The notes under the pieces were generated by a model. The model saw only the letters and a list, made by a program, of their open reading frames with translations, made no database searches and was not told the origin of the DNA. Position numbers and translations under genes: made by a program. A stretch of 64,000 nt of DNA, from the NCBI GenBank assembly GCA_964475125.1, contig CAYYWP010000003.1:1-64000 (forward strand). The letters run 5' to 3'. Positions within the stretch are counted from its first letter, which is position 1. Each line of letters begins with the position of its first letter. This DNA comes from CAYYWP01 sp964475125. GTDB lineage: Bacteria > Desulfobacterota > Binatia > HRBIN30 > CADEER01. This document shows positions 1 to 8,776 of this stretch, piece after piece.

Positions 1-68
1 TTGATGGCACGAGCGGGCAGATGGAGGCAAGCGTTTTATGACACAGTAGTACTAGGGCTGCGCCCGAG

Positions 69-731
69 ATGGTTCAGGTGGTCTCGGCCTATCCGTTGAC
101 GCCTGGGCGCTTCGCCGACCTCGAAGCGCTGTTCGCCCAGCCCGGGTGCTCGTTCGCGCGCGGGTGCTGGTGCATGGACTACCGGCTGTCGGGCCGGCAG
201 ACACCGCCAGAGGGCGTCAGTCTCCGCGACTTTCGGAAAGTGCAGCTGCGGGAGCTGGCGCGAGGCACGCCGATGCCGGGTCTGCTCGGCTACGACGCCG
301 AGGGCCGACCGGTGGGCTGGGTTGCGGTCGGTCCGCGCCAGGCGTTTGCCAAGCTGGAGCGGTCAGTGGTGATGCGGCCCGTGGACGATCGGCCCGTCTG
401 GTCGATCGTCTGCTTCGTTGTTCCGAGCCCGTATCGCGAGCAGGGCGTCGCGAGCGCGTTGCTGCGGCACGCAATCGACCACGCGCGCCATAATGGGGCC
501 CAGCTGGTGGAGGGGTACCCCATCGACGCCGCGCCAGGCTCGCAGGCTCAGTGGCTCTGGCACGGTGCTCAATCGATGTTCGAACGGGCCGGGTTCACGG
601 AAGTCGCACGGCGCAAGCCCAAGCGCCCCGTCATGCGTCTCAGTCTGACGCGCGGCCGGCGACGAGCCGAAAAAGACCCGTCACCGCCGAAGCGTGCTCG
701 GTTGCCCAAGCGCAGGACGAAGCGCAAATGA
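69..731 (+). CDS. GNAT-family N-acetyltransferase
   Basis: Cytosolic acetyltransferase of 220 residues; it should transfer an acetyl group from acetyl-CoA to an amine that cannot be predicted. The acetyl-CoA loop is visible around residues 122-131 (REQGVASALL, the R/Q-x-x-G-x-A signature), preceded by the strand WSIVCFVV. An N-terminal GCWCM motif near residue 32 is typical of a GNAT subgroup annotated only as hypothetical acetyltransferases. The last ~25 residues are Arg/Lys-rich and probably disordered. ATG at 69 is the first start that includes the whole fold; the upstream Shine-Dalgarno is weak. The gene stands alone, with a half palindrome just after its stop. Confidence 0.85.
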   Translation: MVQVVSAYPLTPGRFADLEALFAQPGCSFARGCWCMDYRLSGRQTPPEGVSLRDFRKVQLRELARGTPMPGLLGYDAEGRPVGWVAVGPRQAFAKLERSVVMRPVDDRPVWSIVCFVVPSPYREQGVASALLRHAIDHARHNGAQLVEGYPIDAAPGSQAQWLWHGAQSMFERAGFTEVARRKPKRPVMRLSLTRGRRRAEKDPSPPKRARLPKRRTKRK

Positions 732-734
732 CTC

Positions 735-765
735 ACCACCGATGAACACGGATGAACACCGATGG
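735..765. repeat. half copy of the GATGAACAC word repeat
   Basis: Words of the form ccgatgaacac / ggatgaacac repeat three times directly after the GNAT stop codon. The same words form both arms of the palindrome at 35139-35273; here only one arm is present. A weaker run of the same type (cggacgaacgaccgatgaac) lies near 1978. Confidence 0.6.
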
Positions 766-868
766 GAGACCTCGGGCGCAAGCGGGCGTTCGAGCGCGGC
801 GCGAGCGGAGAATCGACGCTCCTGTCCGGCCGCGCCGGTCGCGCGGACCAGCCGGACAAACGGTCGGG

Positions 869-1549
869 TCAGCGGCCCGGCGCACGAGCCGAGCCCAGGC
901 GCTCGCATACCTTGGCGAGCGGCTCGACCAGGGCGTACTTCATCCACAGATCGAGTAGCGCCACGCGATGCGAGATCTCGATCCGGTCGACGGTACATTC
1001 CGGCACGATCACCGGGGCGAACCCGCGCTGTTGTGCATCGACCGCGCTGGCGCGCACGCAGCCGCTGGTCGAGTTGCCGGCGACGATCACCGTGTCGGCG
1101 CGCTGCCGTCTCAGGTCGGAGGCCAGCGCGGTACGAAAGAAGCTGCTGGCGTACGGTTTGACGTACACCGCCTCGCTCGCCCGCGGTGCGAGTTGATCGA
1201 TGATCCTGAACTCGTCTGCCTGCGGATCCCGGCCGGCCGGGATGAGCTGCGTGAACAGCACCGGGATGCCGGTGTCTCGCGCCGCGTGCAAGAGGGTCTG
1301 CAGCGCCGGGATCACGGCGTACGCCCGTTCCCCCAGGGCTTGCGGGTAGTCGAGCACGGCCTCCTCGATCGGCACGTTGCGCCCGACCGCGTTGCGCTGC
1401 ATGTCGACGACGAGCACCACCGGGCGCGCCCCGAACGGCCGGCGCCCCCACGAGGTCGTGCCCGAGCGGCGATACCCAGCGCGCTCGAGCACCAGGCGCT
1501 CGCGGTCGGTCAGGAGGTCAGGCCACCAGGTGCTCGGGTCGTCGTTCAC
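869..1549 (-). CDS. isochorismatase-family cysteine hydrolase
   Basis: Cysteine hydrolase of 226 residues of the isochorismatase/nicotinamidase fold. The catalytic triad is visible as D49 (VVLVVDMQ), K131 (VKPYASSFF) and C164 (NSTSGCVRAS, with the preceding small residues that form the cis-peptide region). The mid-part FTQLIPAGRDPQADEF and the STSGCVR stretch resemble the N-carbamoylsarcosine amidase/maleamate-type branch, so an amide C-N hydrolase is likely; the substrate is unknown. The GTG at 1549 follows GGAG by seven bases, so I prefer it to the in-frame TTG at 1552. Its 3' end converges on the GNAT gene. Confidence 0.85.
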   Translation of the reverse strand: MNDDPSTWWPDLLTDRERLVLERAGYRRSGTTSWGRRPFGARPVVLVVDMQRNAVGRNVPIEEAVLDYPQALGERAYAVIPALQTLLHAARDTGIPVLFTQLIPAGRDPQADEFRIIDQLAPRASEAVYVKPYASSFFRTALASDLRRQRADTVIVAGNSTSGCVRASAVDAQQRGFAPVIVPECTVDRIEISHRVALLDLWMKYALVEPLAKVCERLGSARAPGR

Positions 1550-1698
1550 CAATGCGCTCCGCGCCGTGCATCGAGCGAGTCGGGGTACCCTACAATCTTG
1601 GCACGAAGTCGAACAGCAGCGGGGGTTCGGCTGCGCCGCGCCCTGGAATTGGCCCGGCGCCGCGCTATAAGGCGCTCAACCACGGGAGGGAGGCTTGC

Positions 1699-1953
1699 AT
1701 GGGCATCATCTGGACGATCATCATCGGACTGGTGGTGGGTGTGGTAGCGAAGTTCATCCATCCGGGACGCGAGAACTTGGGTATCGTGACGACCGCGCTA
1801 CTCGGCATCGGCGGTTCACTGGTTGCGACCTTCCTCGGCCAGGCCGTGGGCTGGTACCAACCGGGTGAGCCGGCGGGATTCATCGGCGCCGTGGTCGGCG
1901 CGCTCGTGCTGCTGTTCATCTACGGCCGCTTGCGCGGGCAGAGCGCGGCGTAG
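1699..1953 (+). CDS. GlsB/YeaQ/YmgE-family membrane protein
   Basis: Small integral membrane protein of 84 residues belonging to the transglycosylase-associated (GlsB/YeaQ/YmgE) family. Three hydrophobic segments fill almost the whole chain: about residues 2-20, 28-48 and 58-76, with the family's Gly-rich GIGGSLVATFLG in the middle helix. The ATG at 1699 follows gggagggagg at good spacing, which decides it over an upstream in-frame start at 1552 that would add a non-homologous leader. Family members are general-stress-associated in enterobacteria; the biochemical role is unknown. It precedes two other + strand genes, probably not one tight operon. Confidence 0.9.
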   Translation: MGIIWTIIIGLVVGVVAKFIHPGRENLGIVTTALLGIGGSLVATFLGQAVGWYQPGEPAGFIGAVVGALVLLFIYGRLRGQSAA

Positions 1954-2039
1954 GCGCGCGACGACAACCGTCACACGGACGAACGACCGATGAACGCCGA
2001 CGGGCGGCCCGCCCTGCGCGGGCAGAGAGGAAGGCGACC

Positions 2040-2501
2040 ATGCGAAGACCGTGGAGCTGTGGACCGATCGTAGTCGCGGCGCTGGCGCTTGCCGGTGCGA
2101 TCGCACTGGCACGCACGGCCCCTGGCGCCGAGAAGGCCGACAAGCCAGACGCGACCATCGAGCTCGAGGAGGGCTCGGTGGCCCTCGGCATCGGCTACTC
2201 GTGGGGCAAGGGCGTGCTGACGTACAAGGGCAAACGGTATCCCTTCAAGATCACCGGTTTCAGCGCCGGCGAGCTCGGCGGCACCAAGATCCAGGCGCGC
2301 GGCGATGTGTACTACCTGAAACGGCTGGAGGACTTCGACGGGACCTACACCGCGGTCGGCGCCGGCGCCACGGCCGGCGGGGGCTACGACGCCGAAACCA
2401 TGCGCAACCCCAGTGGCGTGCACATCAGAATGGTCTCGAGCACGGAGGGCGCCGATCTGAGAGCGGCGGTATCGGGCGTGCAGTTCACGCTCGAACGCTG
2501 A
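2040..2501 (+). CDS. conserved exported protein of unknown function
   Basis: Exported protein of 153 residues. Residues 1-30 are a signal peptide (two Arg, an Ala/Leu-rich core, cleavage near APGAEKAD). The mature part has GYSWGKGVLTYKGKRYPFK followed by a second strand-rich block with DVYYLKRLEDFDGTYTAVG and a Gly/Ala-rich ATAGGGY, which suggests a small beta-barrel or lipocalin-like fold. It recalls the DUF1134/EipA type of periplasmic protein, but I cannot confirm that. An aggaaggcg sequence just upstream of the ATG serves as ribosome binding site. Function unknown. Confidence 0.75.
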   Translation: MRRPWSCGPIVVAALALAGAIALARTAPGAEKADKPDATIELEEGSVALGIGYSWGKGVLTYKGKRYPFKITGFSAGELGGTKIQARGDVYYLKRLEDFDGTYTAVGAGATAGGGYDAETMRNPSGVHIRMVSSTEGADLRAAVSGVQFTLER

Positions 2502-2570
2502 ACGAATCGGAACTCGCCGAGCGGCAGCCACGCGCCGCCAGCCTCTGATCTCCGGCAGGACGACAGATCG

Positions 2571-3662
2571 GTGACGGACTCGCATACCGGGCCGCGAGAA
2601 GCGGGATCGGACATCGCCGATCTCGGTGCCGTGTTCGACGAGCACGTGCGGCGCGAGTTCGTCGACCTCGATGTGCCAGCGGTGATGGCGACGATGGTCG
2701 CCGAGCCCAGCCTCTTTCATGTCCCAACCATGGCCGGCGGACGTGGATGGCGTGGCGTGCGCGATTTCTACCGCGACCACTTCGTCGGGCGGTGGCCGGC
2801 GGATGTCGAGGTGACGCGCGTAGCGCGCACGATTGGGCGCGAGGTGGTGGTCGACGAGCTGGTCATCACGTTCACCCACGATCGCGAGATCCCCGTGCTC
2901 TTGCCTGCCATCCCGCTGAGCGGACGGCGCATCGAGCTAGTGCACGCTGTCGTGGTGAGTTTCGATGCCGGTCAGATTGCCAGCGAGCACATCTATTGGG
3001 ATCAGGCCTCGCTGCTATCGCAAGTCGGCCTCCTCGACCGCTGCCGCGCGCCGGTGACCGGTGTTGAGCAAGCGCGCGCCTTGCGCGCGCTTGCCCCTCG
3101 CCTGCAGGCGGCGGGGCAGCGCATGGGGCAATGCGGCGCCGACCTCGGCCAGCTCTTCGATACCCATCTGCAGCAGCGGTTGGTGGAGAGGAGTCGCGCG
3201 GCTGTGCCGGACCGCTTGAGTGCCGGCCCTGCCGTGCTCTGCATCCCGGCGGCGCGGTGTAGAGAGGGGCGGGATGAGGTGGAACGCTTCTGGGCCCGGG
3301 TCGTCGGCTCGTTGCCGGCGGATCTCGGCATCGAACGGGTCGCCCGGGCGGTGGGCGAGAATCAGGTGGTCGACGAGTTGATCATCTCCTTCACCCACGA
3401 CTCCGAGATGGAGCTCCTGCTTCCCGGCGTCGCCCCGACGGGTAGGGCCGTGCAGCTGCCGCTCGTCGCCGCGGCACGATTCGATGGCGATGCGATCGCG
3501 GACGAGCGCTTCTATTGGGATCACGGCTCGCTGTTGGTGCAGGTCGGCCTGCTCGACGCCGGCGGTCTGCCAGTGCTCGGCGGCGCGCCCGCCGGCTGGC
3601 TGCGCGACGGCACCGGCGAGTTGAATCCGCTGCTCTCGGCGAGCGTGCGCTCCCTGCCTTAG
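2571..3662 (+). CDS. tandem NTF2/SnoaL-like double-domain protein
   Basis: Protein of 363 residues composed of two homologous SnoaL/NTF2-like domains. Domain 1 (about residues 20-165) and domain 2 (about 195-330) align along their length: WRGVRDFYRDHFVGRWPADVE with DEVERFWARVVGSLPADLG, VVVDELVITFTHDRE with QVVDELIISFTHDSE, and IYWDQASLLSQVGLLD with FYWDHGSLLVQVGLLD. Single-domain relatives are often annotated as SnoaL-like polyketide cyclases or appear beside carboxymethylenebutenolidases. GTG at 2571 is the chosen start. Domain 1 keeps a HVPTMAGG loop that domain 2 has replaced, so the copies have diverged. Substrate unknown; cytosolic. Confidence 0.75.
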   Translation: MTDSHTGPREAGSDIADLGAVFDEHVRREFVDLDVPAVMATMVAEPSLFHVPTMAGGRGWRGVRDFYRDHFVGRWPADVEVTRVARTIGREVVVDELVITFTHDREIPVLLPAIPLSGRRIELVHAVVVSFDAGQIASEHIYWDQASLLSQVGLLDRCRAPVTGVEQARALRALAPRLQAAGQRMGQCGADLGQLFDTHLQQRLVERSRAAVPDRLSAGPAVLCIPAARCREGRDEVERFWARVVGSLPADLGIERVARAVGENQVVDELIISFTHDSEMELLLPGVAPTGRAVQLPLVAAARFDGDAIADERFYWDHGSLLVQVGLLDAGGLPVLGGAPAGWLRDGTGELNPLLSASVRSLP

Positions 3663-3731
3663 CCGCAGGCGGCTTCGGCGCGGCAGCCGATCGGATCTCG
3701 CGGCGCCGCCGCGCTGCGCGCGCGCCGGTCG

Positions 3732-5432
3732 TCAGGGGTCGACGAGCACGTCGAGCAAGGCCAACTGGCCGCGGCCGAGGGCGGCCAAGGCGCGCTCGAT
3801 GGCGGGGCCGAGATCGGCGGCGCGCTCGATGCGCTCGCCGTGACCGCCGAAGGCGCGCGGCAGAACGGCGTAGTCGGGCGTCGGCTCGATCACGCGGCCG
3901 TACGGGTGTCGCGTGCGCAGCGCCGCGCCCTGGGCGAAGTACTTTCCCAGGTTCCACTCTTGCGAGACGTAGCCCTGATTGTTGCAGAGCACGACCAGGA
4001 TCGGCAGCTCGTACTGTTGGGCCAGACCGAAGCAGGCCGCCACCGGGTTGTAGCTGAAGGCGCCGTCGCCGATGACGCAGACGACGACGTCGCCGCGGTT
4101 GGCCAACTTGACGCCCAACGCCGTGGGCAGGCTGGTGCCGAGCGCACCGGCCCAGCCGCGATAGTGGCGGAAGGGCTTCGATTCGAACAGCCAGTGCAAC
4201 ATGAACGGGAGCTGCGCGACGATCTCGTCGACGACGATGGCGCGCTCGGGCAGGGCGTCGTGCAGGGCGTGGAACAAGGCGGCCGCCGAAACGGCCCCGG
4301 CGCGCGCCGGCTGTGTGAGCTCGGCGCGCCACTCGCGGCGCGCGGCCAGGTTGCTCGCTGCCCACCGCGCGGCACGCTCGGCCGCCGGCGCCGGCTGCCG
4401 TTGGCGCAGCGCGCCGAGCAGTGCGGTCAGGTTGGCGGCGATGTCGCCGGCGATGGCGTAGTCGGTTCGGTAGCCCCAATAGGCGGCGCGCGGGCGCAGC
4501 GGATCTTGCTCCATCACCACGACCCGACAGCCGGCGCGCAGGGCCGGCTGCGGTGGGTGCCAGGGCCCGTTACAGCCGGCGACGATGATGGCGTCGGCTT
4601 CGGCCAGCGCACCGTGCAGCTCGATGCTGGCGTACAGCAGATGCGAGCGCGGAATGTTGTGGTAGGACGGGTTCCAGAACTCGAACACCGGGGCGCCGAG
4701 ATGTTCGGCCAGGGCCACCAGCGCCGCCGAGTCTTCGGCGCTGCGCCCGGCGTGCTCGGTGACGATGATCGGCTGCTGGCTTGCCGCCAGCACGTCGGCG
4801 ACCGGCGCCAAGCTCTCCGTCGCCGCGACCAGCACCTGCGGCGACAGGCGCGGCTGGTCGGAAAGCCGAGCCGGCTGCATCAACACTTCAAAAGGGACGG
4901 AGAGCAGGGTCGGACCGCGCGGCGTGAGGTCGGCAAAGTAGAGTGCCCGGCGCAGATCGGCTTCGAAACCGTCCGGGGTGCGAACCTCCTTCGCCCACTT
5001 GACGCATGTCTCCCCGTCGCGCACCGGGCCGACGAGGTCGACGAGCAACGAGGGCCACTCGGGCCCGGCATCGAGCTCCGCCACCTCGCCGTGGGTGTGC
5101 GTGTCCGGGGCGATCACGGTCATCGGCGTGCGCTCCTGCATGGCCGTGCGCAGGCCCATGGAGCCGTTCAGGACGCCGAGCCCGGTGGCCAGCAAGACGA
5201 CCTGCGCCCGCCCGGTGGCCTTGTAGTAGCCCGAGGCCAGGCCGACGGCGAGCAGCTCGTGTCGGCAGTTCAGGTAGCGTGGTGTTTCGACACCGGTTGC
5301 TTCGCGTTCGGCGGCGAGCGCTTCCCAGAGCGGTGCCCAGACGGCGATCGGCGAGCAGAAGAGGTACTCGGTGCCGTGGCGGCGCAGGGTTTCCAACATC
5401 GCCTCGGCGCCGTTGCGGCGCGCTGCGGACAT
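3732..5432 (-). CDS. thiamine-pyrophosphate-dependent enzyme (acetolactate synthase/benzoylformate decarboxylase-like)
   Basis: TPP enzyme of 566 residues with the three domains of the POX/AHAS family. The PYR domain carries the catalytic glutamate, E59, in RHELLAVGLASGYYKATG. The PP domain has the TPP/Mg signature beginning with GDGAFSYNP at residue 455 and ending CNNQGY about 30 residues later. The reaction is probably decarboxylation or carboligation of a 2-oxo acid, but no residues fix the substrate, and there is no small regulatory subunit gene nearby, which argues against a normal IlvB. The ATG at 5432 follows GAGGAGGAG at seven bases. It diverges from the DJ-1/PfpI gene. Confidence 0.85.
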   Translation of the reverse strand: MSAARRNGAEAMLETLRRHGTEYLFCSPIAVWAPLWEALAAEREATGVETPRYLNCRHELLAVGLASGYYKATGRAQVVLLATGLGVLNGSMGLRTAMQERTPMTVIAPDTHTHGEVAELDAGPEWPSLLVDLVGPVRDGETCVKWAKEVRTPDGFEADLRRALYFADLTPRGPTLLSVPFEVLMQPARLSDQPRLSPQVLVAATESLAPVADVLAASQQPIIVTEHAGRSAEDSAALVALAEHLGAPVFEFWNPSYHNIPRSHLLYASIELHGALAEADAIIVAGCNGPWHPPQPALRAGCRVVVMEQDPLRPRAAYWGYRTDYAIAGDIAANLTALLGALRQRQPAPAAERAARWAASNLAARREWRAELTQPARAGAVSAAALFHALHDALPERAIVVDEIVAQLPFMLHWLFESKPFRHYRGWAGALGTSLPTALGVKLANRGDVVVCVIGDGAFSYNPVAACFGLAQQYELPILVVLCNNQGYVSQEWNLGKYFAQGAALRTRHPYGRVIEPTPDYAVLPRAFGGHGERIERAADLGPAIERALAALGRGQLALLDVLVDP

Positions 5433-5675
5433 GCGGGGCTCCTCCTCGAGATGCTGGCGGCCTAGCGCAGGCGCGCGGCCTTTGTCCACCGAGCCCTCGC
5501 GAGGCGTGTGCAGGGGCCTCGCGACGGCAGCGGATGGCCCCAGTGTGCCGCTGTTGCCGCGCCGCGATGCACTTCGTAGCATCGCCGCCGTGCGCGCGTA
5601 CCCCAATGGCCACCGGTCGGCCGAACCGCTGGCGTCGCTCTGGGCGACGCCCAATGCCGTGCAAGGGAGGAAGCC

Positions 5676-6299
5676 ATGAACGAGTCCCGCTCTCGGCGCC
5701 TCGGCGTCCTGCTGTATCCCGGCTTCGAGCTGCTCGACGTGTTCGGGCCGCTGGAGATGTTCGGCAATCTGCCCGGCGCGGTCGAGGTCGTCACCGTCGC
5801 CGAGCAGGCAGGGCCGGTGGTCAGCGGCCAGGGCGCCAGCGCTCAGGCCGCGCACGGCTTCGGCGACTGCCCAGCACTGGACCTGCTGCTCGTGCCGGGC
5901 GGCGTGGGGACGCGGGCGGAGGTCGACAACCGTGCGCTTTGCGACTGGTTGGCGGCGCGCGCCTCGACCGCCGAGGTGACGATGAGCGTGTGTACCGGCT
6001 CGGCCCTGCTGGCGCGCGCCGGCGTGCTCGACGGGCGCCGGGCCACGACCAACAAGATGTTCTTTCACTGGGCAGCCGAGCATGGGCCGCGCGTCCAGTG
6101 GGTGCGGGAGGCTCGCTGGGTCGTCGACGGTCCGTTTGTCACCTCCTCGGGGGTCTCGGCCGGGATGGACATGGCCCTGGCGGTGATCGCCAAGCTCCTC
6201 GGCGACTCGGTTGCTGAACGGCTGGCACTGGCGACCGAATACGAATGGCACCGCGATCCGAGCTGGGATCCGTTCGCCAAGGCACACGGGTTGGTGTGA
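5676..6299 (+). CDS. DJ-1/PfpI-family protein
   Basis: Class I glutamine-amidotransferase-like protein of 207 residues, DJ-1/PfpI superfamily. The nucleophile elbow is C106 in TMSVCTGSALL, and LLLVPGG supplies the backbone loop. The subgroup with LYPGFELLDVFGPLEMF at the N terminus is the one that contains isonitrile hydratase and the N-terminal domains of AraC-type regulators; no DNA-binding domain follows here. AAGGGAGGAAGCC before the ATG is a good ribosome binding site. The 243-bp gap to the divergent TPP enzyme should hold both promoters. Chemistry (hydratase, glyoxalase or deglycase-like) is not determined. Confidence 0.85.
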   Translation: MNESRSRRLGVLLYPGFELLDVFGPLEMFGNLPGAVEVVTVAEQAGPVVSGQGASAQAAHGFGDCPALDLLLVPGGVGTRAEVDNRALCDWLAARASTAEVTMSVCTGSALLARAGVLDGRRATTNKMFFHWAAEHGPRVQWVREARWVVDGPFVTSSGVSAGMDMALAVIAKLLGDSVAERLALATEYEWHRDPSWDPFAKAHGLV

Positions 6300-6313
6300 G
6301 GCGCGGAAAGGGC

Positions 6314-6340
6314 GTGACCGGTGAACAGTGACCAGTGGCC
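6314..6340. repeat. half copy of the GTGACCGGTGACCAGT word repeat
   Basis: Two rounds of gtgacc-ggtgaacagtgacc-agtggcc. The same words make the left arm of the palindrome at 48925-49070. Here no matching right arm follows; the TTGTTAGG palindrome begins 13 bases later. Confidence 0.5.
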
Positions 6341-6352
6341 GGGCGTTGCCCG

Positions 6353-6440
6353 AGGTTGTTAGGTTGTTACGTTGTTAGGGGAACAGAGGCATGGGGCGCG
6401 ACCCGGCTCCGGGTCCCTAACCGTAACAACCTAACAACCT
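6353..6440. repeat. TTGTTAGG word palindrome upstream of the antiporter
   Basis: The left arm (6353-6381) is three rounds of the word ggttgtta/cgttgtta; the right arm (6415-6440) is its reverse complement (cgtaacaacctaacaacct). The 33-base spacer is GC-rich. The right arm ends only five bases before the antiporter start codon, so transcripts would carry a long hairpin where a ribosome binding site is expected. Confidence 0.85.
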
Positions 6441-6445
6441 TCGCC

Positions 6446-8773
6446 ATGGAACATTACGTCATCGCCGAGGCGGTCGCGCTGGTCATCGCGGCGGCGTTGA
6501 TTGCCTACGCCTGCTTTCGCCTCGGGCTGGTGCCGATCGTCGGCTTTCTGATCGCCGGCGTCGTCATCGGCCCCCATGCGCTCGGTCTGGTGAAGGATCA
6601 AGCCGTCGTCGACGTCGCCGCCGAGGTCGGCGTCATGTTGCTGCTCTTCACCATCGGCATCGAGTTCAGCCTCGAGAAGCTGGCGCGCATCAAGCGCCTG
6701 ATCTTCGGCGGCGGTGGCCTGCAGGTGGTCTCCGCCTCGCTGGTCATGATGGCGGTGCTCTGGGGGCTTGGCGTCGACTGGCACGCCGGGCTGTTCACGG
6801 GCTTTCTGGTCGCCCTCAGCTCGACGGCGATCGTGCTCAAACTGCTCGCCGACCGCACCGAGACCAGCACCATGCAAGGGCAGGTCGCGTTGGGTCTGCT
6901 GATTTTCCAGGACCTGGCGGTGATCGTCATGGTGCTCCTCGTGCCCATGCTGGCCGGCGGTGGCGGGTCGGCGGGGGCGATCGCCTGGGCTTTGGCCAAA
7001 GCCGGGGCGATCATCGCCGTGGTGCTGGTATTCGCGCGCCGCATCATGCCGGTCGTGCTCGAACAGGTGGCGCGCACCTGCTCGCCGGAGCTCTTCCTCT
7101 TGTCCGTCATCGCCATTTGCTTCGGCACCGCCTACCTCACCAATTTGGCCGGCGTCAGCCTCTCGCTCGGCGCCTTCCTGGCTGGGCTGGTGGTGAGCGA
7201 GAGTCGTTTCAGCGAGCACGCGTTAGGCGAGATCCTGCCGCTGCAGATCCTGTTCAGCGCCGTATTTTTCGTCTCGGTCGGCATGCTGCTCGACGTGACG
7301 TTCCTGCTCGGCCATCTGCCGCTCGTTCTCGTTGCCGTGGCCCTGGTGGTCCTGGTGAAAGTGGTGACCACGGGGGGAAGCGTGCTGGCGCTCGGCTATC
7401 CGCTGCCGGTCGCGGCGGCCTCCGGGCTGATGCTGGCGCAAGTGGGCGAGTTCTCTTTCGTCCTCGAGCGGGCGGGGCGGGAGCTCGGCCTATCACCGGC
7501 GGGCATGGGCACCGGCGGCTCGCAGGTCTTCATCGCCACGACAGTGCTCCTCATGGTGGCGACGCCGCTGTTGACGGCGCTGGGTGCGGCGTTCGGGCGC
7601 CGCGTCGAACGCGCCCAGGTGGCCCGCGCGGTGGCGACGGCGGCGCAGCTCCCGGCGCACGCGGCGCACGAGAATCACGTCGTGGTGGCGGGGTACGGCG
7701 AGGCGGCACGACGCTTGGTGCGCGTCCTGCACGGCTCGCACATCCCCTACCTGATCACCACGCTGAGCCCGACGGGAGCGAACGAGGCGGAGGCGGACGG
7801 CTTGCCGGTGCTGCGTGGCGATGCCACCAAGCTCCACACCCTGCAGCTCGCCGGCATCGAGCGTGCCAAGATGCTGGTCATCGCCGACGACGATCCAGGG
7901 ACGGCGCGACGCATTGCCGCCGTGGCGCGCACGGTCAACCCGACGATGCGGGTGCTGGTGCGCACGCCGTACGTCGCCGAGGTCGAACCACTGGCTGAGG
8001 CCGGCGTGGACCGCGTCATCGCCGAGGAGTTGGAGAGCGTCGTGCAGCTCTTCACCGACGTGATGCGGGCCTATCGCGTCGCCAGCAGCGAGATCGCCGC
8101 CAACGAGGACGCGGTGCGGCGCGCCGGCTATGCAGCCTTGCGCGGCCCGCTGCGTCCGAGCGAGCCGGTGGCCGAATGCACGCTCGGGCCCGATTGCCTG
8201 GATCGGCGCACCGTGGCGGTGCGCGCCGGCGCACCGGCCGTGGGCCAGGCTCTGGCCGCCATCGTCCTCGACACGCGCTTCGCCATCCACGTGCAGAGCC
8301 TGCAGCGCGACGGCGCGCAGATCGATGCACCGGGACCGGACGTGGTCCTGCGGCCGGGAGACGAGCTGCTCCTGGCCGGATCGGCTGACGCCTTCGCCCA
8401 GGCGGCGGCGTTGTTCCGCGTCGGCACGCTCTCCGAAGCCGAGGCGGGCGCACTCGAGGCCGCCGCGACCCGGCGCCGGATCGATACCCGGCAGCCCATC
8501 AGCCTGCAGGCCAAGCCCGACGCGGCGTGTGAGCATGTCGGGCGCATCAACACCGTGCGCCCCAGCGCCCCCGGCTGCGAGGAATGCCTGCGGCAAGGAT
8601 CGCGCTGGGTCCACCTGCGCCTCTGCATGACCTGCGGCCACGTCGGCTGCTGTGATTCATCGCCCCACAAGCACGCCACCGCCCACTGGCACGCCAGCCA
8701 GCATCCGATCATCCGTTCGCTCGAACCGGGCGAGAGTTGGGGGTGGTGCTTTGCCGACGAGGAGACGCTTTGA
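6446..8773 (+). CDS. CPA2-type cation:proton antiporter with TrkA-N, TrkA-C and C-terminal UBP zinc finger
   Basis: Inner-membrane protein of 775 residues. Residues 1-385 form the KefB/CPA2 Na+/H+ exchanger domain with about twelve helices. Residues ~405-530 are a TrkA-N (RCK) domain with nucleotide-binding VVVAGYGEAARR, and ~575-660 a TrkA-C domain ending GDELLLAGSADAFAQA. Residues 695-775 are a ZnF-UBP domain with ordered Cys/His ligands (CEH, CEEC, CMTCGHVGCC, HKHATAHWHASQH). The first part predicts K+ or Na+ efflux gated by NAD(H) or a nucleotide; what the finger binds is unknown. ATG at 6446 gives a family-like N terminus (MEHYVIAEAVALV); there is no clear Shine-Dalgarno because a palindrome occupies the leader. 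Confidence 0.9.
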   Translation: MEHYVIAEAVALVIAAALIAYACFRLGLVPIVGFLIAGVVIGPHALGLVKDQAVVDVAAEVGVMLLLFTIGIEFSLEKLARIKRLIFGGGGLQVVSASLVMMAVLWGLGVDWHAGLFTGFLVALSSTAIVLKLLADRTETSTMQGQVALGLLIFQDLAVIVMVLLVPMLAGGGGSAGAIAWALAKAGAIIAVVLVFARRIMPVVLEQVARTCSPELFLLSVIAICFGTAYLTNLAGVSLSLGAFLAGLVVSESRFSEHALGEILPLQILFSAVFFVSVGMLLDVTFLLGHLPLVLVAVALVVLVKVVTTGGSVLALGYPLPVAAASGLMLAQVGEFSFVLERAGRELGLSPAGMGTGGSQVFIATTVLLMVATPLLTALGAAFGRRVERAQVARAVATAAQLPAHAAHENHVVVAGYGEAARRLVRVLHGSHIPYLITTLSPTGANEAEADGLPVLRGDATKLHTLQLAGIERAKMLVIADDDPGTARRIAAVARTVNPTMRVLVRTPYVAEVEPLAEAGVDRVIAEELESVVQLFTDVMRAYRVASSEIAANEDAVRRAGYAALRGPLRPSEPVAECTLGPDCLDRRTVAVRAGAPAVGQALAAIVLDTRFAIHVQSLQRDGAQIDAPGPDVVLRPGDELLLAGSADAFAQAAALFRVGTLSEAEAGALEAAATRRRIDTRQPISLQAKPDAACEHVGRINTVRPSAPGCEECLRQGSRWVHLRLCMTCGHVGCCDSSPHKHATAHWHASQHPIIRSLEPGESWGWCFADEETL

Positions 8774-8776
8774 TGC

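Noticed and set aside
3840..5465. + strand open frame of 541 codons opposite the TPP enzyme
   Set aside because: Composition is that of an antisense frame, and the minus-strand product has complete TPP motifs.
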